Positions 1 through 9,878 of a DNA stretch of 64,000 nucleotides are shown in pieces; positions within the stretch are counted from its first letter, which is position 1; each line of letters opens with the position of its first letter. The notes under the pieces are model-generated. The model saw nothing but the letters and a program-made list of their open reading frames with translations. It was not told the origin of the DNA and searched no databases. The DNA is taken from the NCBI GenBank assembly GCA_039105265.1, contig JAPFFF010000054.1, forward strand, positions 868,001 through 932,000, given 5' to 3'. This DNA comes from Tritrichomonas musculus. Lineage: Eukaryota; Parabasalia; Tritrichomonadida; Tritrichomonadidae. The position numbers were made by a program, and so were the translations under genes.

Positions 1-180
1 GCTAGCTGCTAAGCATTGCTGATCGTGGTCTTGCTATGGGCGGCAATGTCGTCATTCCAGATCTTCCGGATGAAATCGTGATATCTTTGTCCGGATGACG
101 ACTCGCCGCAGTTACAACCAGCTAGCTGCTAAGCATTACTGATCGTGATCATGCTATGGGCGGCAATGTCGTCATCTCGG
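1..180. repeat. 120-bp period tandem repeat, cut by window edge
   Basis: Bases 1-55 and 121-175 are the same sequence with three differences, giving a 120-base period. The unit is clearly richer in G and C than everything that follows, and similarity stops sharply near base 176. No frame stays open through both copies: in the most open minus-strand frame each unit ends in a stop. It could be the end of a satellite array, a repeated RNA unit or a gene fragment; the left part lies outside the window. Confidence 0.7.
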
Positions 181-2248
181 TTTCTTTGATTGGTTTAGTT
201 CTATAAAAATGGCGCTTTTTCATGGTTTTATCTTAGTGAACTTTTTCAAAACTTTACAAGAAAATTTTAGAACTTTTTGTATGCCTTCTCAATTAACTCA
301 AAAAGTCAGAATAACGAATTTTCCTCAGAAAAAAATGGTGTAACTTTTTCTATAGTTTGTCATTCCGCCAATTATAATTTATTAATATTATAATAATTGT
401 TTAATATAATATGCTTACAGTGAATGTATTATACGAATTATATCAATAATTTATGATTATTACGAATTATTATTATCAAATTATTAATATAAACAACGTT
501 TTTGATTATTTTTTTTTAGAATTTAATTCAATTTGAACTAAATAAATACTTAGATATACAATGGTTTGTGTTATAACAAAATAAAATTAATGCTTAAAAT
601 TAATATTTAAATATTTTTTATTATTATATGAAAAAAAATTTTCTTTCATTACTGAGATATTTTGAGTTTATAATTAAACTCTCAAACAATATTTTCAATG
701 CACATATTGTTTTATATGAAAAAGTTTAAAAATAAACCATTGAAAAACACTCTTTGGAATCTCTTTAGAAAAAGTGTTATATTTTTCAATTAAGATAACA
801 TATGTTTCACAATTTTTGAATGGCCTATTCAAACTCACTATGAAGATTTTGTGAGTACTTAGAAGAATTTTAAGATACGGTAATTTATCCTCAAAATTTT
901 CTAAAATTTTGAATATAATTGAATCTAAAAATACGTAAAATCTACAATAAATATATGATATATCATATATTATATTATATTTATTTCAAAAAGATATTGA
1001 ATATACTTATTGAAATAATTTCAATAAAGCTATAAATAAAAAAAGTTATAGAATTCAAAAATAGTTAATCGGGAATTGAATTTTTTTAATTGATAGAATT
1101 AATTCAAAATGAATATTCCAAATAATAAAACTAATTAACTTCATTTTATATCATATATATATTTAATAATATACATAAACTATATATATAGATATTAATA
1201 AGAATTTAATAATGATAAACAAAAGATATGATTATTTATAAAAAAAACGATGATTTTTTAACCAATCACATCATTATATTATAATGTGAGATGAAGAAAA
1301 AAAATATTTTGTTACCTTTTTTTACATATTCATCATTGTTTTTGATTAACTAATTTTTTTCGATGAAAAAAAAGCAATTCTCGCAAATTTTGAAAATTGC
1401 AATAAAAATTTTAAATAATATTCCAAATAATGATAATAAAACAGCTAAAAATGATATTATTTAAACAACAACTTTACTTTTTAATAATAAATAAATATTA
1501 TATTTAAATTAAAAAATTTTGTTTTTTTTTTGTTTTTCCACGCTTTCCTCAGATCATTACTTAAAATTTACGAGTTTTTCTTAAAAAAAAAATTTAGGAT
1601 AAATTTAGGATAAAATTTTGTTTAAAGGATAAATTTACACACCTAAATTTTTTTTTTTTTTTTACACTTAATGCAGTATTAGATTTAAAAAACACCACAT
1701 TTATTAATTACTAGCATTAAATTTGATATATATTCCAAAAAACTATAAAATTTGATGAATAAAATTTTCAAATATGAAATGGAGATTATATTTTGGAAAA
1801 AAAAATGGAATTTTTTTGAAAATGGTGCTGCTACTTTTAGCATATAATAATTATTTATAGTGAGTTAAATTCATTTTGAAATTTACAAGAAAAGTGACAT
1901 CCATTTATTTTAATTCAAATATAAAAAGTGACATCCATTTATTTTAATTCAAAAAAAAAAATTGAATAAAATAATACTAAAATGTTAAAAATCTTAATTG
2001 GTTCATGACTAATTGCTGAATAATTAAAAAAAACATCTATAAAATTATGAACAAAAGTTTTTTGAAAAAGTGGCATCGAATTATTTATATTCAATTTTTT
2101 AAAAAAATAAGAATCAATTCACCACATTTATTATTTAATAATTTCCAGAAATTATTATCATTTTCATTTTAAAATAAAAATATAATAACTCAATTGATAA
2201 AATTATGAAATTTGTATTTTTACTATATAATAAATATTAATAAGATAA
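181..2248. other. AT-rich gene-free stretch with a small tandem repeat
   Basis: I see no gene here. It is dominated by A/T runs. A 30-base segment at 1890-1919 is repeated at 1924-1953 (period 34), and a degenerate relative lies near 2064-2095. The stretch is downstream of the minus-strand transposase gene. I could not find an inverted terminal repeat for that transposon here. Confidence 0.5.
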
Positions 2249-4033
2249 CTATTCTTTAGGACCAAACAATCTTTTTATCATTTCTTCTTTTTCTTTTGAA
2301 TTTAATGTTTTTACTTTTTTTGGTTCTAAACTCCATGTTTGAGATTTTTTATTATATTTGACTTCTTTTACAACCTTTAACAATTCTAAAGCGTATCTAA
2401 TTCGCCTATCTGGTGCTAAATCTTCCACTGGACCAGGAAGATTACCATATTTTGAACATTCATTAATAATTGATTCCAATGATAATCTTTTTGTCTCATC
2501 ATTTTGAAATACTGAAGTTACTGCTTCCATTATTGTTTTGGGTTCTTGTATTTTCTGTTGAGTTTCTTGTATTAAATCATGGTCTATAAGTCTTCCTTTT
2601 AGAGTTTGTAATTTTTTTTCAAATTCAATATCTTCTGAATAATTTGAATCATCTAAGTCATCTGTGTATATTGAAATTGCTTTTTCGAATGCTAACTTAA
2701 CATCATATGGCGTTATGGTTTTCCATATTGAAAGTAGAGTAGAAGTTGCTTCACGTTTGCTCATTTGTTTTAAAACTTTAATCTTTTCACGAAAAACAGC
2801 TTTTAATGGGTCGAATAATTGAAAAATACTTTGAGCGTATAATTCATTGAAAAACTGTGTTTGTTTGCTTTTAACAATTCCAAATATTAATACATCTAAA
2901 GGTTGGAACTTAAATGTCAATCCTTCAGGAATTTGTATAATATCTATATTTAAACTTGTAGCAAAATCATCGTTTTCTTTTGTATCGTGTGCTCCATATG
3001 AATCTGTTATCAAATATATTCTGTTACATCTGTCATATAAATTAGTATTATTTATAGGTGGTAAAAAATGATATCTTAAATCTTTTAAAAAGTGTTGCCA
3101 AGTAATTGAATTGGTCCAGCCTTTTTGACTGTGGTCTGTTTGGAAAGTAACATTTGTATCATTTTGATTTTTGTCAATTGAAATATGATGATTTTCTCCA
3201 AACCAATGATTTTCAACCACCTGGCTTTTTCCTTTAGCAATTAATACCAAAGGAAAAACAACACCATCAGAAGAAATCGTCCCAAGATAAGTAAATCCTT
3301 CTTTGGAATCTCCATCAACATTAATAATAACATCACTGGAGCCTTTAAAGGCCCAGGTGTACATTCCATCAGGCGTCGTTCTGAAGAACGATTCGTCTGT
3401 GTTAACGATATGCGTTTTTTTCCCATTTTTAAATACATATCTGCATCTTTGAAGGAACAAATTAATAGTCTCTTTTGCTGCTGAAGGCCTTCTTTCAGGA
3501 TGTGAACGACGTCTTGAATAATTTAAGAGTTTTTTCAATTTGGTGATGTAGTGATCAGAAGCGTTAAATTGCAGATTTGGTTGAGGATGATATGATAAGT
3601 GATTGTAGTATATACGAGCAATCTCTTTTATCAATAGATTTGTGACTGGAACATTCTGTGATTCACAAATGGAATCAATTATTTCAATTAGCTCCTCATG
3701 CTGTTTTTGAGTAAAGACGTTTGATATATTTGGATCTTTTGAATGATCTGGTACCCAGTTTGGATCATCCAATAGATTCTTTTGCCAATCATATAAAGAA
3801 GATTTTGACACTCCAAAAAGCTGATTTATTTTCTTGAAATATTTTCGTGCTGCTTTGAATTTCAATAGATTCCAAATTCCACATTCTTTGAGAGCATCAA
3901 CTATTGACATGTTGTCATTGTGTTTCCGACATTTATGAAAAGTTGGTATTTTTTCAATCTTTCTCTTCATTTTTTCATCAAAATCTGGTTCTTCTAATAA
4001 ATCTTTTTGTGATAAAGGCTTCCTTTTGGCCAT
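2249..4033 (-). CDS. pogo/Tc1-mariner-type DDE transposase
   Basis: A 594-residue protein read from the first ATG at 4033; the longer frame to 4081 would need a TTG start. The N-terminal third is basic and has helix-turn-helix-like stretches (KYFKKINQLFGVSKSSLYDW), as in the DNA-binding part of CENP-B/pogo transposases. The catalytic part shows the expected acidic residues in order: HIVNTDESFF, then YLITDSYGAHDT, then FQPLDVLIFG. The last is the pogo/Fot1-type third Asp in a QPLD context. The protein would cut and paste its own element at TA sites. The frame is whole over a typical pogo length, so it may be a young copy or a domesticated gene. No terminal repeats were recognised on either side, which leaves the element's limits open. 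The C-terminal 150 residues are charged and not assigned. Confidence 0.85.
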   Translation of the reverse strand: MAKRKPLSQKDLLEEPDFDEKMKRKIEKIPTFHKCRKHNDNMSIVDALKECGIWNLLKFKAARKYFKKINQLFGVSKSSLYDWQKNLLDDPNWVPDHSKDPNISNVFTQKQHEELIEIIDSICESQNVPVTNLLIKEIARIYYNHLSYHPQPNLQFNASDHYITKLKKLLNYSRRRSHPERRPSAAKETINLFLQRCRYVFKNGKKTHIVNTDESFFRTTPDGMYTWAFKGSSDVIINVDGDSKEGFTYLGTISSDGVVFPLVLIAKGKSQVVENHWFGENHHISIDKNQNDTNVTFQTDHSQKGWTNSITWQHFLKDLRYHFLPPINNTNLYDRCNRIYLITDSYGAHDTKENDDFATSLNIDIIQIPEGLTFKFQPLDVLIFGIVKSKQTQFFNELYAQSIFQLFDPLKAVFREKIKVLKQMSKREATSTLLSIWKTITPYDVKLAFEKAISIYTDDLDDSNYSEDIEFEKKLQTLKGRLIDHDLIQETQQKIQEPKTIMEAVTSVFQNDETKRLSLESIINECSKYGNLPGPVEDLAPDRRIRYALELLKVVKEVKYNKKSQTWSLEPKKVKTLNSKEKEEMIKRLFGPKE

Positions 4034-4622
4034 TTTGCTTTTATTTTTATTTTTGTTTTTGTTTTTGGCTTTCAATGTCAAAAAACCGATAATAGAAATT
4101 CAATGTGCTTATATAATTTTTTGAGAAAACAATTTATATTTTTTATTATTATTTATTATTATTATTTTTATTTATATTACATCCTGTAAAAGAAGAATAT
4201 ATAAAATGAAATAATAAATTAGATCATCAAAAAAGTTAATACTTTTATTAAAATAAGTTTATTTGGCCTTATTGATCGTCTTCTATCAAAAATTGAATTA
4301 TCGGTGAATTTTTTTCAATAATATCTCAATTTTTTCTAAAACTGACGATCAGAGAGGCCAAAAAAAATTGTCGAAATATCGTTCAGTAACGGGTAATGAA
4401 AAATCCAAGCTGGATTTTTTTTCCATCCAGGATAACAGTTATCCTAAATGAACACCATTATTTACTATTTACTTTTCAAAAATTTAATTATAAAAAATTC
4501 AAACATGTATGGAGATAATATTATTTTGATATTTTGATATCTTAAGTTGAAATTGAAGCAGGAAAAGAATTTTATACATATATACATCAAATAATATTTT
4601 GATTCCTTAATATGATAGTATG
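4034..4622. other. Intergenic stretch with three short palindromes
   Basis: No gene is visible. The stretch holds an inverted repeat at 4262-4362 (listed separately), a palindrome at 4401-4417 (AAATCCAAGCTGGATTT) and another at 4430-4444 (GGATAACAGTTATCC). These could be remnants of transposon ends near the transposase gene or hairpins at the 3' end of a transcript. Confidence 0.5.
4262..4362. repeat. 101-bp inverted-repeat element
   Basis: TTTGGCCTTATTGATCGTC at 4262-4280 is matched in inverted orientation by 4344-4362 at 16 of 19 positions, enclosing about 63 bases. It looks like a very small MITE or a hairpin. No clear target duplication is seen. Confidence 0.5.
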
Positions 4623-6584
4623 TTACTGCTTTGTTTTTTTGCTATTATTCGTCCTCGGACTTGTAGAATTCTTGGAAGTACTTACATTGGGATCTTTATG
4701 GGCATCATGAAGATTTGATTGAATTTTAGATATGCCTTTTGAATCATCAAAAGGTTCTATAACAAATGAACTCCACGGACTTTGTGCGCGAGTAGATACT
4801 TGAACAGTATTTTCTTGTACTGTGTGATCTTGCTGTTTGCTTGCTATGATTTCTTCATGATTTTGTGAATTATGGTTTATTTGTATGTTATCAGTATTAG
4901 GTTTATTTGTAGGACTTTCCAGAGAAGGACTTTCATAATTAAATGATTGTGGGGAGACAACGGATGAATTGTTTGAATTTTTATGAACCGTGCTATTTGT
5001 ATTTCCATTCTTAGTTGTATTATTAAATTTAACTTTTATATTTTGCTTTCTCTTTGGTGCATCTCGATGTTCTTTAAGAGCATTTTCTTTTGGATTAGGC
5101 ATTGCCCAAACAATATCCCAAGCTGAATTAGCTTTTGGATTCTTTGGAGCTTGATGACTTAATTTCTGCGAATCAAAAGCTTCTTTCGGCTGTTTTGCTT
5201 GGTTTTCTTCATTGCTTTCATGGGTTGTACTAATCTTATTGTTTTGAGCAGGTGATTTTGGTCGTTTTGACTGGTATTGTTTGTCTTCAAGCTGTTGATT
5301 TTGATTATTTTCAATATTTGGCTTCTTAGCATGGGATGTTTTAAGCTGTTGACTAACTCTTTTGTATTCATCGGTATCATCGTAATTAAGCGATGGATCA
5401 TTAGTATTACTGATGAGTGCTTTGCTCCACACATTCGCTGCATGAGTGTTTGGAATTGTAATTGATGGTCCGGATGGTTGATCTTTATGGCCATTTTTAT
5501 AAGAATTAATTTCATCTTTCTGACTTTGTGTCAAGGCTTTGGGTTTTATCGCCTCATCTTTCTGATCATTTGCAGTAGAGTCTCCCTTTTTTTCTTCATC
5601 CTTTTTAGTTTGTATCAAAGATTTTGTTTTTTGGCTTTCTTCTTTTATATTAATGAATTCAATTTTTTGATCCTCATTTTCGTTCTTTTGATTTTTGTTT
5701 TCGTTTGCTTGTTTTATAGGATTATGGGTTTGCTTTTGTAATGTAGATCTACTATTCTTAGTGCTAGTTCTTTGATCATTATAAGAATTGAAATGTTTGC
5801 TGTGCTGCTTTGAGTGAGCATTTTGAGCATTCGAGGAGTTGGATAGGTTGTCTTTTTTTGCCAATTGTGGGTCTTGCCTTTTGAAAGTCTGTGGAATATC
5901 GTTTTTTTCTGGTTTGATGTCTAGTTCAGACCATGTAGTTGCCTTTTTTGCTTGTTTTGACGGCTCATCTTTAAGTTGTTGCTGTTGTTCAAATGATTTA
6001 TCATTATCTTTATCTTTGCTAATTTGAAAGGTATTTTGCCCTTCAACTTTATTTGCATCACTTTCTTGAGTATTTTCCTGGCTTAATTTTGGCTGCGATA
6101 CGTGTAATTCATGTTGCTCATTCTGAGCTTTCTGAGTGTGGCTTGAGTTAGACTTCAAATTATCAATTGTAATTGGATCTTCTTTTTCAGCTTTAAACTT
6201 TTTAGAGTATTTCATTAATTCAAAGCCTGGCTTGTAATTAATGAAGGGATATTTCAAAAACAATTCATTTAATCTCGATGGTTCTTTTTTGTTATTTTCA
6301 ACTTTTGGCGATGAGTTAATTGCACCATTTGAAATAGCAATAATAATTGGTTTATTATTTTCCACTTTATAATTTCGAGAGTATTCCATTAATTCGAGTT
6401 TTGGACTATAATTTATGTGAGAATACTTTGCAAAAATATCATTAAAATTCAACTGTTCTTCTTTAACATTATTTCTATAATCATGATTATCGAGGTCAAC
6501 ATTATTTTTAGAATCTTTGGTGCCCGCAGAATATTTATTGATATTTCCTGAGCTATTTTTTTTGTTATCATTTCCTGATTTCAT
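4623..6584 (-). CDS. Low-complexity Q/N/K-rich protein with a duplicated N-terminal motif
   Basis: A 653-residue protein that I do not recognise as a whole. Most of it is hydrophilic and rich in K, N, Q, S and D. The ordered-looking part is at the N-terminus, where a motif occurs twice about 55 residues apart: F-N-D-I-F-A-K-Y...I-N-Y-S-P-K-L-E-L-M-E-Y-S, and L-N-E-L-F-L-K-Y...I-N-Y-K-P-G-F-E-L-M-K-Y-S. Isolated tryptophan motifs (WSELDIKPE, SAWDIVWAMPNP, SPWSSFVIEPFDD) are spread through the disordered rest. Short linear motifs in a disordered chain suggest a scaffold or adaptor. The Y-x-P-x-F-E-L-M core is vaguely like eIF4E-binding motifs, but this is only a resemblance. The ATG at 6584 follows a TCA+1 TT initiator at 6609. 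Confidence 0.75.
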   Translation of the reverse strand: MKSGNDNKKNSSGNINKYSAGTKDSKNNVDLDNHDYRNNVKEEQLNFNDIFAKYSHINYSPKLELMEYSRNYKVENNKPIIIAISNGAINSSPKVENNKKEPSRLNELFLKYPFINYKPGFELMKYSKKFKAEKEDPITIDNLKSNSSHTQKAQNEQHELHVSQPKLSQENTQESDANKVEGQNTFQISKDKDNDKSFEQQQQLKDEPSKQAKKATTWSELDIKPEKNDIPQTFKRQDPQLAKKDNLSNSSNAQNAHSKQHSKHFNSYNDQRTSTKNSRSTLQKQTHNPIKQANENKNQKNENEDQKIEFINIKEESQKTKSLIQTKKDEEKKGDSTANDQKDEAIKPKALTQSQKDEINSYKNGHKDQPSGPSITIPNTHAANVWSKALISNTNDPSLNYDDTDEYKRVSQQLKTSHAKKPNIENNQNQQLEDKQYQSKRPKSPAQNNKISTTHESNEENQAKQPKEAFDSQKLSHQAPKNPKANSAWDIVWAMPNPKENALKEHRDAPKRKQNIKVKFNNTTKNGNTNSTVHKNSNNSSVVSPQSFNYESPSLESPTNKPNTDNIQINHNSQNHEEIIASKQQDHTVQENTVQVSTRAQSPWSSFVIEPFDDSKGISKIQSNLHDAHKDPNVSTSKNSTSPRTNNSKKTKQ

Positions 6585-6606
6585 TGCCTACCTTTTTGTT
6601 TAAAAC

Positions 6607-6611
6607 AATGA
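6607..6611 (-). promoter_or_regulatory. Initiator-like TCATT element
   Basis: Read on the minus strand, TCATT with the A at 6609, 25 bases before the ATG of the Q/N/K-rich gene, fits the trichomonad initiator consensus TCA+1 Y(T/A). Confidence 0.4.
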
Positions 6612-6785
6612 TTGTTTGTCAAAATTATGAAAACACAAAATGAACGATTTTCGTCATAGATTCGTGTTTTAAGATACTGGAATTTTGAAAACGACTGAAA
6701 GATCAATAATTTATAGTTATTAAGAGCTAAACAAGCAATGAAAAAAAGAAAGAAAGTAAAAATAAAATTATTCAAACAATTTATT

Positions 6786-8573
6786 TCAACAAACAAATTC
6801 AACAAAAGCTTGCAATATATTCTTTTCTATTGATGGTTTAATTTTTTCAAGTGTATCATCCCATCTTTCAAATGCATTTTTGATTTCATCTTGATCTATA
6901 TCTTTCCAAGCATTTTGCTGAAAAAGAAATATTTTTTTAACATACAAAGCAGTTTCAGATATAATTTTGGCTGCTTCACCACGGTTACTGAGGATTGGTA
7001 ATATTGGGCTTAATATATTTGATTTAGAGAAAGACTGTTGCTGATTTGGAAGATAAAACTTAAGAAGAGTTTGCTCAATACTCAACTTCTTTGTTTGAAT
7101 ATCTTCCTTTTTGTGATCATTAATACAAGTAAGCTCGTTAATTTTAAATTGAAGAGCCTCAATTGATAGCTGTAAATTATTCAATTTTTTTCTCTCAATT
7201 TTGTTTTTCTTTTTAAGCTTTTTCATTTTCATTTCTTTTTCTTTATACTTCTCAAGCTTATTTAGTGCTATTGCAATTTTTCTATAGAGTCTTTTTCTTT
7301 CTGCTTCAAAAACATTAATCATCATTATTAATTCTTCAATTTTCTTGTTCATTTCATCATTTGAATTTGAATGATTCCTAATCTCTTTATACAATTTTTG
7401 CTCATGAAAAACTCTTCCTTCAGTAATTTCTCTTGATAACTTTTCCTTGGTCAACAGCGTTTTCTGGTCTAAACTATCGTATTTGCATTGCAGATTGTTT
7501 TCTATAATTGTTAAATCATCTTTCTTTTGTATTATTAATCGCAGTTCTTCATTTAATTCTGATACTTTATTTTCTAGTAATATTAAGCTTGGATCTCGAT
7601 TTCTTTCTTTCTCTTCCAATTCATTGAAATCATGTGCCATTTTAATTTCTTTTTTAATTTCTATATCATATTCTTGCTCAATCCGACGAAGCTCTGATTC
7701 AATTGGAGTTGCTGAAGTTAAAATTTGAGATTTTTTCTCTTTTTCTCTATCAATCTCCATATCAATTGCTTTAATTTGCATGAAATTATTACGAAAAGCA
7801 TCTATTCCATCATTATTTTCTTTAATTTGAGATAATAAAAGACTTAATTTTTCTTGCTTTTCTTTAGAAATTGAGTGCTCAATTTCGATTCTTTTATTAA
7901 CTAAATATTCATCTTCTTGTGCTTGAACAAATCTTTCGTTTACTTTTAATAAAGATTTATTGATCTGGGTAATAGGCTGTAAAACTTGAATATCGTTTTG
8001 AAATTTATGTAGTAAATTCGATTTAAATTGAATTTTTTCGTCAATTTGCTTTAATGATCTCTGCACTTCTTGAATGCAATCTTTAATATCATCGTTTCGG
8101 TCTAGTGGAACTGGTCTATTTAATATTTCTTGGTATCGAAAACTTTGAATGTCAAGATTTTCGTTTTCTTTGTCATATAATTGAATCTGATTTGAAAGCT
8201 TGTCAATCATTAATTTATTTTCAGTTATTTGATTTGAAATATGAACCAATTTTTGATCTAATGATTCAATTTCATTTTCTAAAGACTCTTGATCATGCTT
8301 TAGTAGATTTAATTTCTCGTTATTTTTTTGATGAAATAAATCAATTTGTCCTTGCATATCTTTTCTCTTTAAATTCAAAGCAGAACTATATTTTTGAAGT
8401 GTTCCTATTCTGCCATTTAAGTCATTTGCTACTTTGATAGATTTGTCAGAACTCACTCGTACTAAATTTTTTCTATTTCCAAGATCTTGAATTGTAGTGT
8501 CAACATGATTTTGAATAGTTGAAAGATGCATTGCCATTTCATGAGTATTTTCTTTTTGATTTGTATCATTCAT
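6786..8573 (-). CDS. Coiled-coil protein, about 595 residues
   Basis: The chain is almost entirely charged heptad-like sequence, rich in E, K, Q, L and I from about residue 55 to 490. It has no membrane segment or signal peptide. The first 50 residues are less regular and the C-terminal 90 (after NQQQSFSKSNILSPILP) look globular. Such proteins in protists are usually cytoskeletal, basal-body or spindle components; no specific family can be named from the sequence. It lies head-to-tail with the Q/N/K-rich gene (about 200 bases apart), and a longer coiled-coil gene lies upstream on the same strand. The ATG at 8573 is preceded by an initiator-like TCATA with the A at 8581. Confidence 0.8.
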   Translation of the reverse strand: MNDTNQKENTHEMAMHLSTIQNHVDTTIQDLGNRKNLVRVSSDKSIKVANDLNGRIGTLQKYSSALNLKRKDMQGQIDLFHQKNNEKLNLLKHDQESLENEIESLDQKLVHISNQITENKLMIDKLSNQIQLYDKENENLDIQSFRYQEILNRPVPLDRNDDIKDCIQEVQRSLKQIDEKIQFKSNLLHKFQNDIQVLQPITQINKSLLKVNERFVQAQEDEYLVNKRIEIEHSISKEKQEKLSLLLSQIKENNDGIDAFRNNFMQIKAIDMEIDREKEKKSQILTSATPIESELRRIEQEYDIEIKKEIKMAHDFNELEEKERNRDPSLILLENKVSELNEELRLIIQKKDDLTIIENNLQCKYDSLDQKTLLTKEKLSREITEGRVFHEQKLYKEIRNHSNSNDEMNKKIEELIMMINVFEAERKRLYRKIAIALNKLEKYKEKEMKMKKLKKKNKIERKKLNNLQLSIEALQFKINELTCINDHKKEDIQTKKLSIEQTLLKFYLPNQQQSFSKSNILSPILPILSNRGEAAKIISETALYVKKIFLFQQNAWKDIDQDEIKNAFERWDDTLEKIKPSIEKNILQAFVEFVC

Positions 8574-8578
8574 TCCAT

Positions 8579-8583
8579 TATGA
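8579..8583 (-). promoter_or_regulatory. Initiator-like TCATA element
   Basis: Minus-strand TCATA with the A at 8581, 8 bases before the ATG of the coiled-coil gene, matches the trichomonad initiator and the very short leaders typical of these organisms. An AAACGTA block lies a little further upstream. Confidence 0.45.
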
Positions 8584-9113
8584 TTCTGAATACGTTTAAA
8601 ATGTAAATTGAATTAAAAAAAATATTGTTTTATTTTTCTAATTATCCAGCAAACTCTTTTATTCTTTTCAAAATAAAAGTTAATATTTAATCAAAAAAAG
8701 ATAACTATAATATAATTTAATTTTAATGATGGAAATAATTGCCTCTAGTATTCATTTGGATATAATGATATTTCAAAATGTTAATTTGCTCACTCCGATT
8801 AGCCATTAAATACGTTGTAAAAGAAAGATAGAAGACTTCCTAAAGAGATTAAGCAGGTATTAAATAAAAAAAAAATCCTCAAATAATAATGTTTTTCTTA
8901 TTAGTCCACATTGCTGCTTTAAAAGAATATTATGATAAATATAAAATTCATATTAAATATGAATTTCTTAATGGATGTAAAAAAGTTTAGTCGCATTTAT
9001 TTCGGCCAAATATGTTTTCAAAAGTATTTCAACCAATTTTGACCTAAACCGCCACTGGCAATTACGATTACGGGCGATTACGATTTCCCAAAAAAAATAT
9101 ATTTTGAAAAAAA

Positions 9114-9482
9114 TAAACTCTGTCCAAAAATGTTCGACAATTGAATTTTGAGAGAGTATTCAAATTATCATTTTTTTTCTCATGCACCTATATGGTGATT
9201 CGAAGGTTTTTTCCAAAGCTCTTTTTTTTAGAGAGTAGCCCATGTCCCATAGAAAGTTATAATTTCTCTTAAGGGAGTGGATATTTCTTTCAAAAACCAA
9301 GGTTCCTTATATAAAAATAGCTTACAGAAAGGATAATTATAAAAATAAACTTCTGAAAAATTGAATACATTGCTTTGAGAGAAAAAAGAAATTTTCGACA
9401 CTTTATCGTTTTTTTAGTCAATTTTCAGTGGATAAATGCGGCTTATATGTACGTTAAGTCGAACATTTTTGGACAGGGTTTA
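9114..9482. mobile_element. 365-bp MITE of Tc1/mariner type, TA flanked
   Basis: AACTCTGTCCAAAAATGTTC at 9116 is matched in inverted orientation at the other end, finishing at 9480 with GGACAGGGTT. Including the flanking TA and outer bases, the inverted match runs 27 bases with one difference (9112-9138 against 9458-9484). A TA dinucleotide sits directly outside each end (9114-9115 and 9481-9482), as expected for a TA target duplication. There is no reading frame of note inside, so this is a non-autonomous element. The terminal GTCCAAAAATGTTCGAC is the kind of end found in the Tc1/mariner superfamily. No parent transposase with these ends lies in the window. Confidence 0.8.
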
Positions 9483-9878
9483 TTAATCTCTCAAATTATT
9501 TGTATAGAAGCAATTCAAAAAATTGAATAATTATTAGGTCAATTATTTTTATTTCATAGTCAAATAACTTCGAAATAAATGGTTTCCCAATGAATCTAAA
9601 GATTGCTTAAAAAATAATAATAATTTTCTGAGTTTTCTTATGAAAATAAAAATATTTTCTTATGAAATATAATATTTTCTTATGAAATATAATATATCAT
9701 AAAAAATATTTCAAATTATATCAATTCAAACTTAAAACAATCACATAAATGAACAATTCAAGCATTCCCCTCTCTAATGTTTTAATATGAAAGATCCATA
9801 AAAAGTAGAAAAAAAATAATAACAACTACTATTTTAAATAAATAAAATAAAACATGATAAAACAAATAAATAATTACA

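Larger units (their letters stand above)
8574..9878. other. Intergenic stretch containing a MITE
   Basis: No gene was found in this 1.3-kb spacer between two coiled-coil genes. It holds the TA-flanked inverted-repeat element listed separately, and a GC-richer patch near 9040-9090 with two GATTACGATT-like units. Confidence 0.5.

Noticed and set aside
6581-6805. 74-codon minus-strand frame between two genes
   Set aside because: It overlaps both gene ends, is highly hydrophobic by chance and has no initiator; it lies in the spacer and leader of the next gene.
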